Assembly (NCBI RefSeq): GCF_001563265.1
Contig: NZ_CP005083.1
Location: 2,855,001-2,919,000, forward strand
Source of the DNA: Sphingobium sp. TKS
Lineage (GTDB): Bacteria; Pseudomonadota; Alphaproteobacteria; Sphingomonadales; Sphingomonadaceae
DNA length: 64,000 bases
Reading direction: 5' to 3'
This document shows positions 19,806 to 28,163 of this stretch, one piece after another (within the stretch, counting starts at the first letter, position 1; every line of letters begins with the position of its first letter). The notes under the pieces were generated by a model. The model did not search any database, was not told the origin of the DNA, and saw only the letters and a list, made by a program, of their open reading frames with translations. Position numbers and translations under genes: made by a program.

Positions 19806-20527
19806 CAGGCGCGGCCACGCTCCTTGAACAGGGGAATGTCATCACCCGGCGCATCACTGGGCACATTGCCGCGTTCCGCGATCAGTTCGGCCAGGCGCTT
19901 CTGCAATTGCTCGACCTCGCACTGAAGCAGTTCCAGCTTCTGCTTTTCCGGATCGAAACAGTCCGTGCAGGGCGTGCCATAGGGCAGGAATTCGCGCTGA
20001 TAGGCGGTCACGTCGACCAGCATGGCGCGGGCGGGAATGCCGACCATGGTGGCGCCTTCCTTCACATCCTTGGTCACGACGGCATTGGCTCCCACGCGGG
20101 CTCGGGCGCCGACGCGCACCGGACCCAGAACCTGCGCGCCGGACCCGACGATGACGCCGTCCTCCAGCGTGGGATGCCGCTTGCCGGCGATGCCGTTCGC
20201 AGGGTCGGTGCCACCCAGCGTCACATTCTGGTAGAGAGTGACGTCATCACCGATCTCCGCCGTTTCCCCGACGACCGTGAAGCCATGGTCGATGAAGAAG
20301 CGCTTGCCGATTCGGGCGCCTGGATGAATGTCGTTGCCGGTCAGGAATCGCGAGAAATGATTCACCGCCCGGGCCAGGAAATAGAGCCGGGCGCGATAGA
20401 GGCGATGCGCCACGCGATGGAAGGCCAGCGACCAGACGCCCGGATAGAGCAGGATTTCGGCGCGCGAGCGCGGAGCAGGGTCACGGGATTTGACCGAGTC
20501 CAGATAAGCAATAAAATTGCGCAGCAT
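19805..20527 (-). CDS. cysE: Serine O-acetyltransferase
   Basis: A 240-residue left-handed beta-helix acetyltransferase of the EpsC/short CysE type. It converts serine and acetyl-CoA to O-acetylserine, the first step of cysteine synthesis. The active-site D80-H81 (FIDHGFTVVGE) and the acetyl-CoA turn (YQNVTLGG) are present. The ATG at 20527 gives the usual N-terminus (MLRNFIAYLD); the longer open frame would add 47 unsupported residues. A C-terminal heptad-like tail (about 195-225) may form a coiled coil. It is divergent from the TauE/SafE exporter. Confidence 0.9.
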   Translation of the reverse strand: MLRNFIAYLDSVKSRDPAPRSRAEILLYPGVWSLAFHRVAHRLYRARLYFLARAVNHFSRFLTGNDIHPGARIGKRFFIDHGFTVVGETAEIGDDVTLYQNVTLGGTDPANGIAGKRHPTLEDGVIVGSGAQVLGPVRVGARARVGANAVVTKDVKEGATMVGIPARAMLVDVTAYQREFLPYGTPCTDCFDPEKQKLELLQCEVEQLQKRLAELIAERGNVPSDAPGDDIPLFKERGRA

Positions 20528-20687
20528 GCAGCGCCCCTGATGAAACCGACCAACTGGTACATAAGCGCAAAAGGATGAATTTTCCAGATGGCAGGCTATT
20601 TCGGCTTCGCCCGATAAAACAGAAAGTTTCTTGGCGGCCCGTGATATACCAATCAAGGCGGTAGACAATCATAACAGGGACCATTGA

Positions 20688-21461
20688 ATGATCGACACCT
20701 TTATCGCCCATTTCGGCGAAATTCTGCCTTTCATTCTTATCGGTTTCGGCGCCCAGATGATCGACGGCGCCCTAGGCATGGCCTATGGCGTCATTTCCAG
20801 CACGCTGCTGCTGGCGCTCGGCGTGCCGCCCAGCAGGGCTTCGGCCAGCGTGCATGCGGCGGAAACCTTCACCACCGGCGTATCCGCGATCAGCCATATC
20901 GCCCATCGCAACGTCGACTGGCGGCTGTTCGCGCGGCTCATCATTCCAGGCGTGATCGGCGGCGTCACGGGCGCCTATCTGCTGTCCCATGTCGACGGCG
21001 CCGTCATCAAGCCGTTCGTGCAATTCTACCTGACGGCGATCGGCGTCTATCTGGTCTGGCGCGGTTTCCATTACCCGCCCCAGGCGCGCGATCCCAAATG
21101 GGTGGGGCCACTGGGCCTTGTCGGCGGCTTCATGGACGCGACCGGCGGCGGGGGCTGGGGGCCGGTGGTGACATCGAACCTGCTGATCCAGGGATCGAGC
21201 CCGCGGCACACCATCGGCACGGTCAACAGCGTCGAATTCATCCTGACCCTGTCGATCAGCATCACCTTCCTGCTGCATCTGGGATGGGAAACCTTCACCA
21301 CCTACACGATCGGCCTGCTGATCGGCGGCGTGATTGCGGCGCCCTTCGGTGCGAAGTTGGCCCGGCACGTCTCGCCACGGACGCTGTTCATCGCCGTGGG
21401 ATCGATCCTGACGCTGACATCGCTGTTCGGCGTGGCCAAATGGCTTGGATATATCGGCTAA
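20688..21461 (+). CDS. TauE/SafE-family anion exporter
   Basis: A 257-residue inner-membrane protein with about eight helices. Typical features are the GFGAQMIDGALGMAYG start and the repeated GGFMDATGGGGWGP motif in the second half. The family moves sulfite, sulfoacetate or related organosulfur anions. The divergent cysE and the downstream oxyR make a sulfur or thiol role reasonable, but the direction and substrate are not settled by sequence. Confidence 0.88.
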   Translation: MIDTFIAHFGEILPFILIGFGAQMIDGALGMAYGVISSTLLLALGVPPSRASASVHAAETFTTGVSAISHIAHRNVDWRLFARLIIPGVIGGVTGAYLLSHVDGAVIKPFVQFYLTAIGVYLVWRGFHYPPQARDPKWVGPLGLVGGFMDATGGGGWGPVVTSNLLIQGSSPRHTIGTVNSVEFILTLSISITFLLHLGWETFTTYTIGLLIGGVIAAPFGAKLARHVSPRTLFIAVGSILTLTSLFGVAKWLGYIG

Positions 21462-21500
21462 ACCACTTATATTGCACCTTCCAATCGAGGAAGGCGATCA

Positions 21501-22427
21501 ATGTCGAGCTACATGCCCACGCTCAAGCAGCTACAATATCTTGTGGCGCTGAAGGAGCATGGCCATTTCGGCAAGGCGGCGGACAGTTGTTTCGTGACCC
21601 AGTCGACGCTTTCGGCGGGCATTCGCGAGCTGGAGTCGCTGGTCGGCATCACGCTGGTCGAGCGGACCCGCCGGGTGGTGCGCTTCACCGCGCTGGGCGA
21701 CCGCATCGTCGAGAAGGCGCATCGCGTGCTGCGCGAGGCGGAGGAACTGGCCGCCATTGCGGAAGCTTCGGGCAAGCCGCTGACCGGCGAATTGCGCATG
21801 AGCGTCATTCCCACCATCGCGCCCTTTCTGCTGCCCCGCCTGCTGCCCAAACTGCGCAACGAGCGGCCGGAACTGAAGCTTTACCTGCGCGAGGAAACGA
21901 CGCAGGCGGCGATCGAATCCCTGCGGCATGGCAATGTGGATTGCGTGCTGCTGGCCCTGCCCTTTCCGACCGGGGAACTGGACAGCGAAATATTGTTCCA
22001 GGACCGGCTCTATGTCGCCTTCCCGCGCGATGATCCGCGCGATCCGCCCGAATGGATCACGCCCGAGATGATCGACGAGACCAAGCTGCTGCTGCTGGAG
22101 GACGGTCATTGCCTGAAGGACCATGCGCTGGCTGCGTGCAACCGGCCGGAAATCCGGGCGAGCGCGATGATGATGGGGACTTCGCTGCATACGCTGGTGC
22201 AGATGGTGGATAACGGCCTGGGCATGACCATCATGCCGGAAATGGCGATCGCCAGCGGACTGCTGGACCATACGCAGATCACCGCCCGGCCGCTGCGGTC
22301 GGAACGGGCGCATCGCGACATCGCGCTGGTGTGGCGCAAGAACAGCCCCCGGGACAAGGAATTCCGGTTGTTGGCGGAGCTGCTGCGCGATGCGGCGGAT
22401 TTGCCGGAGGTCAGCCGGGCGGCTTAG
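21501..22427 (+). CDS. oxyR: Hydrogen peroxide sensor, LysR-type regulator OxyR
   Basis: A 308-residue LysR-type regulator with a winged helix-turn-helix at the N-terminus (residues about 6-64). Two cysteines, C204 and C213, sit nine residues apart in EDGHCLKDHALAAC, matching the peroxide-reactive C199/C208 disulfide pair of OxyR. Oxidation should switch it to an activator of peroxide-defence genes. No catalase or ahpC is next to it; the nearest thiol-related genes are cysE and the TauE exporter. The start could be M1 or M5. Confidence 0.92.
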   Translation: MSSYMPTLKQLQYLVALKEHGHFGKAADSCFVTQSTLSAGIRELESLVGITLVERTRRVVRFTALGDRIVEKAHRVLREAEELAAIAEASGKPLTGELRMSVIPTIAPFLLPRLLPKLRNERPELKLYLREETTQAAIESLRHGNVDCVLLALPFPTGELDSEILFQDRLYVAFPRDDPRDPPEWITPEMIDETKLLLLEDGHCLKDHALAACNRPEIRASAMMMGTSLHTLVQMVDNGLGMTIMPEMAIASGLLDHTQITARPLRSERAHRDIALVWRKNSPRDKEFRLLAELLRDAADLPEVSRAA

Positions 22428-22458
22428 ACAACGAGCGTTGCCTTGGACGAAGAATCAC

Positions 22459-22527
22459 CGTGCTCCTGCGCAGGCAGGAGTCCAGTTCAGACGGCGGGAC
22501 TGGGCTCCTGCCTGCGCAGGAGCACGG
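22459..22527. repeat. Family-A palindromic repeat, full copy
   Basis: A 69-base inverted repeat: the two 29-base arms (22459-22487 and 22499-22527) match at 28 positions. The centre contains CAGACGGCGGG, also found in the copy near 40.9 kb. It lies between the converging oxyR and moaE 3' ends and could serve as a bidirectional 3'-end structure. Confidence 0.85.
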
Positions 22528-22554
22528 AGGTTTGGCAGCGTAAGTCAGAGCGCG

Positions 22555-22995
22555 TTACCGCTTCCAACTATCAGCCTTCACATCATCCTCGGCGCGGGCT
22601 TCGACCCAGGCGGTGCGGTCATCGAAATGCTCCTTCTTCCAGAAGGGCGCCTGCGATTTCAGCCAGTCGATGAGGAACGCGCAGGCCTCCAACGCAGCCG
22701 TGCGGTGGCGTGAGGCGGTGCCGACGAAGACGATCCGCTCGCCCGGCTCAAGCCGCCCGAAGCGATGGATCACCCGCACGCCAAGCAACGGCCAGCGTTC
22801 GCTTGCCTCGGCAACGATGCGTTCGACCTGCGCCGTCGTCATCGCCGGATAATGTTCGAGTTCGAGCGCGATCAGCCCGCCATCCCCCCGCACGATGCCG
22901 GTGAAGCTGGCGACGCCGCCGCCGCCGCTTGCCTCCAGCACGGCGAGTTCCGTCGCCGGGTCGAAATCCCCGGTCTGGATGGAAACGCTGCTCAT
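22555..22995 (-). CDS. moaE: Molybdopterin synthase catalytic subunit
   Basis: A 146-residue MoaE, which transfers sulfur from MoaD thiocarboxylate to precursor Z to form molybdopterin. Diagnostic segments are GGGGVASFTGIVR near the start, HRFGRLEPGE, and WKKEHF with the catalytic lysines. The ATG overlaps the moaD stop by four bases. The order is pgsA-moaD-moaE on the minus strand. Confidence 0.94.
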   Translation of the reverse strand: MSSVSIQTGDFDPATELAVLEASGGGGVASFTGIVRGDGGLIALELEHYPAMTTAQVERIVAEASERWPLLGVRVIHRFGRLEPGERIVFVGTASRHRTAALEACAFLIDWLKSQAPFWKKEHFDDRTAWVEARAEDDVKADSWKR

Positions 22996-23252
22996 CCGCC
23001 CGTGACCGGCGGAAAGATCGCCAGTTCCTTCGCTTCCCCGATCGGGCTGTCGAGCGGCACGAAGCGCTGGTCGAGCGCCGCGCGCAGCTTGTCCGGTCGC
23101 GCAAAGGCCTCGGCATAGCCGCCGCCCCGCGCCGCCAGCGTGGCGATAAGCGCGCCGATGGTGACATCGGCGGCGGGCCGCTCGACCTGCTCCTCATCCC
23201 GGCCGATGGCTTCGCGGACCCAGGCGAAATAGACGAGGCTAAGCCGTGCCAT
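22992..23252 (-). CDS. moaD: Molybdopterin synthase sulfur carrier subunit
   Basis: An 86-residue ubiquitin-like protein ending in the required Gly-Gly (PPVTGG), which is adenylated and thiocarboxylated before giving sulfur to MoaE. The start has the typical VYFAWVREAIG segment. It begins three bases after the pgsA stop and overlaps moaE by four bases. Confidence 0.93.
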   Translation of the reverse strand: MARLSLVYFAWVREAIGRDEEQVERPAADVTIGALIATLAARGGGYAEAFARPDKLRAALDQRFVPLDSPIGEAKELAIFPPVTGG

Positions 23253-23255
23253 CGC

Positions 23256-23819
23256 TCAATCCATATGCTTGATGCCGACGCGCAGATAATCCCAGCCCGT
23301 GACCAGGGTCAGGATCGCCGCCGCCCAGAGAGTGGCGATGCCGACCAGTTGCACGAAGGGGAATTGCGGGACAGCGCCTGCGAGAATCAGCGCACCCAGG
23401 GCGATGAGCTGAAAGGTGGTCTTCCATTTGGCGAGGCGGGACACCGGCACGGACACCTGGAGCCCCGCCAGAAATTCGCGCAGGCCCGACACGGCGATCT
23501 CCCGCAGCAGGATGATCATCGCCGCGGCGATATGGATGCCCGAAATGTCGCGGGTGGCCGACAGCATCAGGATCACCGCGCCGACCATGATCTTGTCGGC
23601 AATGGGATCGAGGAAAATGCCCAGTCTCGACACCGCGCCCTGCGCCCGGGCGAGATAGCCGTCGAAATAATCGGTGATCCCCATCAGGCAATAGAGCGCG
23701 AAGGCCAGCATATAGCCCGTGGTCCAGCGCGCGCCGATTTCGGCGGGCCAGAGCAGGGCGACCAGCAGGGGTACGGTCAATATACGCGAAAGCGTCAGCA
23801 AATTGGGCAGCGTCAGCAT
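23256..23819 (-). CDS. pgsA: Phosphatidylglycerophosphate synthase
   Basis: A 187-residue membrane enzyme joining CDP-diacylglycerol and glycerol 3-phosphate. The CDP-alcohol phosphotransferase motif D-G-x2-A-R-x8-G-x3-D-x3-D is intact (FDGYLARAQ...LGIFLDPIADK). It has about five helices. It leads the pgsA-moaD-moaE set, a combination seen in other alphaproteobacteria without a clear functional reason. It is divergent from the LplT-like transporter. Confidence 0.93.
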   Translation of the reverse strand: MLTLPNLLTLSRILTVPLLVALLWPAEIGARWTTGYMLAFALYCLMGITDYFDGYLARAQGAVSRLGIFLDPIADKIMVGAVILMLSATRDISGIHIAAAMIILLREIAVSGLREFLAGLQVSVPVSRLAKWKTTFQLIALGALILAGAVPQFPFVQLVGIATLWAAAILTLVTGWDYLRVGIKHMD

Positions 23820-23966
23820 GGCGGCGGACTGCCACAGTCAGCGCCGGTGCACAAGCGGTCGCACGAGCAAGGCGACACGCCTTCGCGCACGGGAGGATTG
23901 GACAGACCAGTCATCTATGGCTAGACCCCGCCACGCTCATCCACAGCGAAGAAGACCCCCTCGCCC

Positions 23967-25262
23967 ATGCAAGCCTCTCTCAGGCTCCTCAACAAGCGAC
24001 GTTTTCTGCCGCTTTTCATCACCCAGCTCCTCGGCGCCTTCAACGACAATCTGTTCAAGAATGCGATGGTGCTGTTCGTCGTCTACACCGTCTACAATGA
24101 CGAGAAATCCGAAACCTGGTTCAGCGCGCTGGCGACGGGCGTGTTCATCCTGCCCTTTTTCCTGCTGTCCGCCCTCTCCGGACAATTGGCGGATCAACGG
24201 GACAAGGCGACCATCATCCGCATCGTCAAGGCCGCCGAAATCGTCATCATGACCGTCGGCGCGGCCGGGCTGGCGCTGATCTGGAGCGGGATCGCGGTCC
24301 ATACGCTCGCCATTCCGCTGCTGCTGGTCGCGCTGTTCGCCATGGGGGTGCATTCGACCTTCTTCGGGCCGATCAAATATGCGATTCTGCCGCAGCATCT
24401 GCATGATGAGGAAGTGCTGGGCGGAACCGGACTGGTCGAGGCGGGAACCTATATCGCGATTCTCGCCGGGACCATATTGGCCGGGGTCATCCCGGTGCAG
24501 GCGGCGGCGGTCGGCATCATCCTGACCGCCGTGATCGGCTGGCTCGCCGGCCGCAAGGTGCCGCCCGCCCCATCGCTGCTGGAGCGGCAGCCGATCGATT
24601 TTCACATCATCCGATCCTCGATAACGCTGGTGCGGGGAACGATGCATATCAGGCGGCTTTACCTTGCCATCATGGCGATCAGCTTCTTCTGGGCCGTGGG
24701 CACCGTGCTGTTCATCCAGTTCCCGCCGCTGGTCAAGAATGTGCTGAGCGCCGACAAGTCGGTCGCCAGCCTGTTCCTGGGCATTTTTTCGATCGGCATC
24801 GCCATCGGATCTGTCGCGATCAACCGGATGCTGGGGGGGCATGTGTCGGCCAAATATGCCCCGGCTTCCGTGATCGGCATGGGAATCAGCATCATCGCCT
24901 TCCATATCGTGTGCGATCTCTGGATGGCGGGGTCCGACGGGCGGATGCTTTCGCTGGCGGGATTTCTGTCCCATCCACTGGCGATTCCGCTGTCGATCTG
25001 CCTGCTATGCGTGGCGACCTTCGGCGGCATGTTCGTGGTGCCGCTCTATGCCTTCCTCACCACCACGGTCGAGAAATGCGAGGCGGCGCGGACGGTCGCG
25101 GCGAACAATATCGTCAATTCGGGCGCGATGGTGATCGGATCGCTGATCACCATCAGCCTCAGCATCGCCGGGCTATCGGTGGTGAACCAGTTGCTGCTGG
25201 TGGCGGCGCTGTGCCTGCCCTGTGCGTGGATCGCATGGACGCTGCACAAGGCCTGCGATTGA
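23967..25262 (+). CDS. LplT-like MFS lysophospholipid transporter
   Basis: A 431-residue, 12-helix MFS protein. The start FLPLFITQLLGAFNDNLFKNA is the signature of LplT and of the transporter half of Aas-type fusions, which flip lysophosphatidylethanolamine inward for reacylation. No acyltransferase is fused or adjacent, so the partner must be elsewhere. Divergence from pgsA puts two phospholipid genes back to back. Confidence 0.85.
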   Translation: MQASLRLLNKRRFLPLFITQLLGAFNDNLFKNAMVLFVVYTVYNDEKSETWFSALATGVFILPFFLLSALSGQLADQRDKATIIRIVKAAEIVIMTVGAAGLALIWSGIAVHTLAIPLLLVALFAMGVHSTFFGPIKYAILPQHLHDEEVLGGTGLVEAGTYIAILAGTILAGVIPVQAAAVGIILTAVIGWLAGRKVPPAPSLLERQPIDFHIIRSSITLVRGTMHIRRLYLAIMAISFFWAVGTVLFIQFPPLVKNVLSADKSVASLFLGIFSIGIAIGSVAINRMLGGHVSAKYAPASVIGMGISIIAFHIVCDLWMAGSDGRMLSLAGFLSHPLAIPLSICLLCVATFGGMFVVPLYAFLTTTVEKCEAARTVAANNIVNSGAMVIGSLITISLSIAGLSVVNQLLLVAALCLPCAWIAWTLHKACD

Positions 25263-25276
25263 GGCAGCGGCGGCTC

Positions 25277-25474
25277 CTAAAAAATGAAGCTGTAGAAGGC
25301 AGTGAAGAAGGCGCCGAAGCTTAGCATGAACAGCTTCCAGTCATTGTCGTCGGATGGCTGCGCACGGGGACGACTGGCCGCTTCATCGGCCAGGCGCAGC
25401 ACGTGGCGCGGCAGCCGCTGGCGGAACGGATGGCGGGCCGACTCGCTCGTCAGGACTAGAGGTCTCGTTCTCAT
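25277..25474 (-). CDS. Small single-span membrane protein, unknown
   Basis: A 65-residue protein: a basic N-terminal half rich in arginine, then one C-terminal helix (KLFMLSFGAFFTAFYSFIF, residues 47-65) ending at the stop. The aromatic-rich tail and the DNDWKLF lead-in look conserved rather than random, and I believe similar small proteins occur in other sphingomonads. The ATG at 25474 is chosen because the remaining upstream frame overlaps the divergent penicillin-binding protein. No function is known; it shares an intergenic region with that cell-wall gene. Confidence 0.6.
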   Translation of the reverse strand: MRTRPLVLTSESARHPFRQRLPRHVLRLADEAASRPRAQPSDDNDWKLFMLSFGAFFTAFYSFIF

Positions 25475-25536
25475 GAGCGACAAGTTAAGAGATTCTTTAC
25501 CATTTGGAACATCGCGATTCACGGTTAATCCGGGGC

Positions 25537-25553
25537 TGTCCCGCGACGGGACA
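25537..25553. promoter_or_regulatory. Perfect 7-bp inverted repeat, possible operator
   Basis: TGTCCCG-CGA-CGGGACA, a 17-base near-palindrome in the 109-base spacer between the small membrane protein gene (minus) and the penicillin-binding protein gene (plus). It is not followed by a T-run, so a terminator is unlikely. A TTAA-N7-TTTA sequence at 25485-25499 in the same spacer resembles a weak CtrA box. Confidence 0.45.
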
Positions 25554-25583
25554 TGCTTGACTGTATCAGGCAAATAACACAGC

Positions 25584-27662
25584 ATGACCGAAGCGATGAA
25601 AGACCCCCAGCCGACTCCGGAGCCCGAAACCCTGCCGCCCCGCGTCTTCGGCGCCGGCCCGCCAAGCGCCTTTGCGCCGCCAAGACCCTGGAGGCGCCGG
25701 GTGCAGATCGCCGGATGGGTGGTCGCGGCCCTGCTGGCGCTGCTGATGATCATCATCGCCTGGCTTGCGGTGACGGCGCCGATGTCGCGTTCCTTGAAGC
25801 CCATCGCGCCGCCCAGCATCAGTCTGATGTCGGCGGACAGCCATCTGATCGCGCGGCGCGGCGCGATCATCGACAGGCCGGTGACGGTCGCCGCGCTGCC
25901 CAAACATGTGCCGCAGGCCTTCATGGCGATCGAGGACCGGCGATTCTACGATCATTGGGGCGTCGACCCTCGCGGCGTGGCGCGGGCGGCCTGGCATAAT
26001 CTCTGGTCCAGCGGCTCGTCCCAGGGCGGCAGCACGATCACCCAGCAGCTCGCCAAAGGCGTGTTCCTCTCCAGCGACCGGACTTTCGGCCGCAAGGCGC
26101 GGGAGGCGCTGATCGCCTTCTGGCTGGAAGCGTGGCTGACCAAGGACCAGATCATGGAGCGCTACCTCTCCAACGTCTATTTCGGAGACAATGTCTACGG
26201 CCTGCGGGCCGCGTCGCTGCATTATTTCAACCGCCAGCCCGAACGGCTGACCATCCCGCAGGCGGCGATGCTCGCCGGGTTGCTGAAGGCGCCCTCCCGG
26301 CTTGCGCCGACCGCCAATCTGAAAGGTGCGCGGGACCGGGCGGCGCTGGTGACTCAGGCGATGGTCGAAGCGGGCTATATCAGCAAGGCGCAGCGCGATG
26401 CCCTGCCCCCCGCGCGGCTCAATGTGCATGAGGCGCCCGATCCGACCAGCGGCACTTATTTCGCGGATTGGGTTCTGCCCCAGGCGCGGGATCGGGCGGG
26501 CGCGGTCTATGGCGCGCAAAATGTGACGACCACGCTGGATTGGCGCATTCAAAGGCTGGCGGAAGCCGCGATCCGCCGCGCACCGTTGGGCAAGGCGGAA
26601 GCGGCGCTAGTGGCGATGAAGCCCGATGGCAGCGTCGTCGCCATGGTGGGCGGCAAGGATTATGGCAAAAGCGCCTTCAATCGCGCTGTGCAGGCGAAGC
26701 GCCAGCCGGGTTCGACGTTCAAGCTGTTCGTCTATCTCGCGGCATTTCGCGCAGGCATGACGCCCGACGATTTCATCGAGGACACGCCGATCACCACCGG
26801 CACCTATCGCCCGGCCAATCATGGCGGCAAATATCGCGGCCGGATCACGCTGCGTCAGGCCTTTGCCGCGTCGAGCAACGTCGCGGCGGTGCGGCTGACG
26901 CAGAAGATCGGCGTCGACAATGTCATCAAGGTGGCGCGCGATCTGGGCGTCACCGCGCCGCTGACCGAGGACTTAAGCCTGGCGCTCGGCACCTCGGAAA
27001 TCCCGCTGGTGGAACTGACCGAGGCCTATGCGGCGGTGGCGGCGGGCGCCTATCCGGTGCTGGCCCATGGCCTGCCGCCCGAGGAACAGGGCTGGTTCGA
27101 CCGGCTGCTGAGCCGCCGAAAAGCTTTCAGCGACGATCAGTTGGAGATGATCCGCGACCTGCTGTCCTCCGCCGCCAATCGCGGAACCGGAAGCGCGGCG
27201 GCGTTGCGGACCAGCACCTTCGGCAAGACCGGCACGACGCAGGACAGCCGGGACGCGATCTTCGTCGGCTATGCGGGCGGGCTGGTGACGGCGGTATGGA
27301 TCGGCAATGACGACAACACCCCCCTGCCCGGCGGCGCGGCGGGTGGCGGCGTGCCTGCGCGGATCTGGCGCAATTTCATGGCGGGCGCGATCAACGAGCC
27401 GGTCGAGGATGCGCCGGAGGAGACGAAAGACAGCGATCTGGTCAACGCCATCGCCAATGTCGCGACGGAGGCGGGCCTGGGCAATATGAGCGTTGGCCTG
27501 GATACGCAGGGCGTGACGGTGAATATCGGCAACGGACAGCTTCGTTTGCCGATCGACCAGCCGCCCGAACCTCCGCCGGGCGCGCCCGGACCGCAGCCCG
27601 GCACGCCACCGCCGCGCATCGTCGTCCCGACCGATCCGGCCGCGAGCGATCAAAGGCCTTGA
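25584..27662 (+). CDS. Bifunctional penicillin-binding protein (class A, PBP1-type)
   Basis: A 692-residue peptidoglycan synthase. A proline-rich cytoplasmic tail (1-38) and a membrane anchor (about 41-63) precede a GT51 transglycosylase domain with E117 (AIEDRRFYDHWG) and GGSTITQQLAK. The transpeptidase domain has S377-x-x-K380 (STFK), an SxN motif (SSNVA) and KTGTT. A proline-rich tail (about 645-692) follows. It polymerises and cross-links glycan strands at the inner membrane. The 17-base inverted repeat upstream is a candidate control site. Confidence 0.92.
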   Translation: MTEAMKDPQPTPEPETLPPRVFGAGPPSAFAPPRPWRRRVQIAGWVVAALLALLMIIIAWLAVTAPMSRSLKPIAPPSISLMSADSHLIARRGAIIDRPVTVAALPKHVPQAFMAIEDRRFYDHWGVDPRGVARAAWHNLWSSGSSQGGSTITQQLAKGVFLSSDRTFGRKAREALIAFWLEAWLTKDQIMERYLSNVYFGDNVYGLRAASLHYFNRQPERLTIPQAAMLAGLLKAPSRLAPTANLKGARDRAALVTQAMVEAGYISKAQRDALPPARLNVHEAPDPTSGTYFADWVLPQARDRAGAVYGAQNVTTTLDWRIQRLAEAAIRRAPLGKAEAALVAMKPDGSVVAMVGGKDYGKSAFNRAVQAKRQPGSTFKLFVYLAAFRAGMTPDDFIEDTPITTGTYRPANHGGKYRGRITLRQAFAASSNVAAVRLTQKIGVDNVIKVARDLGVTAPLTEDLSLALGTSEIPLVELTEAYAAVAAGAYPVLAHGLPPEEQGWFDRLLSRRKAFSDDQLEMIRDLLSSAANRGTGSAAALRTSTFGKTGTTQDSRDAIFVGYAGGLVTAVWIGNDDNTPLPGGAAGGGVPARIWRNFMAGAINEPVEDAPEETKDSDLVNAIANVATEAGLGNMSVGLDTQGVTVNIGNGQLRLPIDQPPEPPPGAPGPQPGTPPPRIVVPTDPAASDQRP

Positions 27663-27740
27663 GATGAGAGCGGCGCGGCTGCAACAAAACATGGGGTTGC
27701 GCCCTTTCTCCCCGGCGCATCCTGCCCTACATGGGTGGGG

Positions 27741-28163
27741 ATGAGCGCCCCCCTCTACAATAAGGACATTTTGCGGCTGGCCGCGAACATTCCCCATCAC
27801 AAGCGGCTGCCCGATCCGCAGGCGAGCGTGGAGAAACGCTCGCCCACCTGCGGGTCGCGGGTGACGGCAGATGTCAGGATGGAAGCGGGAAGGCTTGCCG
27901 ATTTGGGACTGGACGTGAAGGCCTGCGCCCTGGGGCAGGCTTCGGCGGCGCTGATGGCGGCGCAGGCGATCGGCCTCACCGCCGATGAGCTGGCCGATGC
28001 GCGGGACCGGCTGACCGCCTATCTGGCCGGGGAAAGCGACGATCTGGATTTCTGGCCAGGGCTGGCGGTGCTGGCGCCTGCCCGGGGCTATCCGGCGCGC
28101 CATGCCTCCATCCGGCTGGGCTTCGAAGCCATTGCCGAAGCCGCGCGCATGGCCGACGCCTGA
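27741..28163 (+). CDS. IscU/NifU-N-like iron-sulfur scaffold protein lacking the third cysteine
   Basis: A 140-residue IscU-like protein. The first two cluster cysteines are present, C37 (SPTCGSRV) and C62 (ACALGQASA). The third, which in IscU lies in an HCS motif, is replaced here by HAS (ARHASIRLGFEAI). A normal IscU cannot assemble clusters without it, so this protein may do something else or use a partner residue. The ATG at 27741 fits the GGTGGGG upstream better than the GTG at 27735. Its stop overlaps the antiporter start by one base. Confidence 0.75.
   Translation: MSAPLYNKDILRLAANIPHHKRLPDPQASVEKRSPTCGSRVTADVRMEAGRLADLGLDVKACALGQASAALMAAQAIGLTADELADARDRLTAYLAGESDDLDFWPGLAVLAPARGYPARHASIRLGFEAIAEAARMADA

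Noticed and set aside
25485-25499. TTAA-N7-TTTA as a CtrA binding site
   Set aside because: One mismatch in a short AT-rich word is weak evidence; mentioned only as context for the nearby palindrome.
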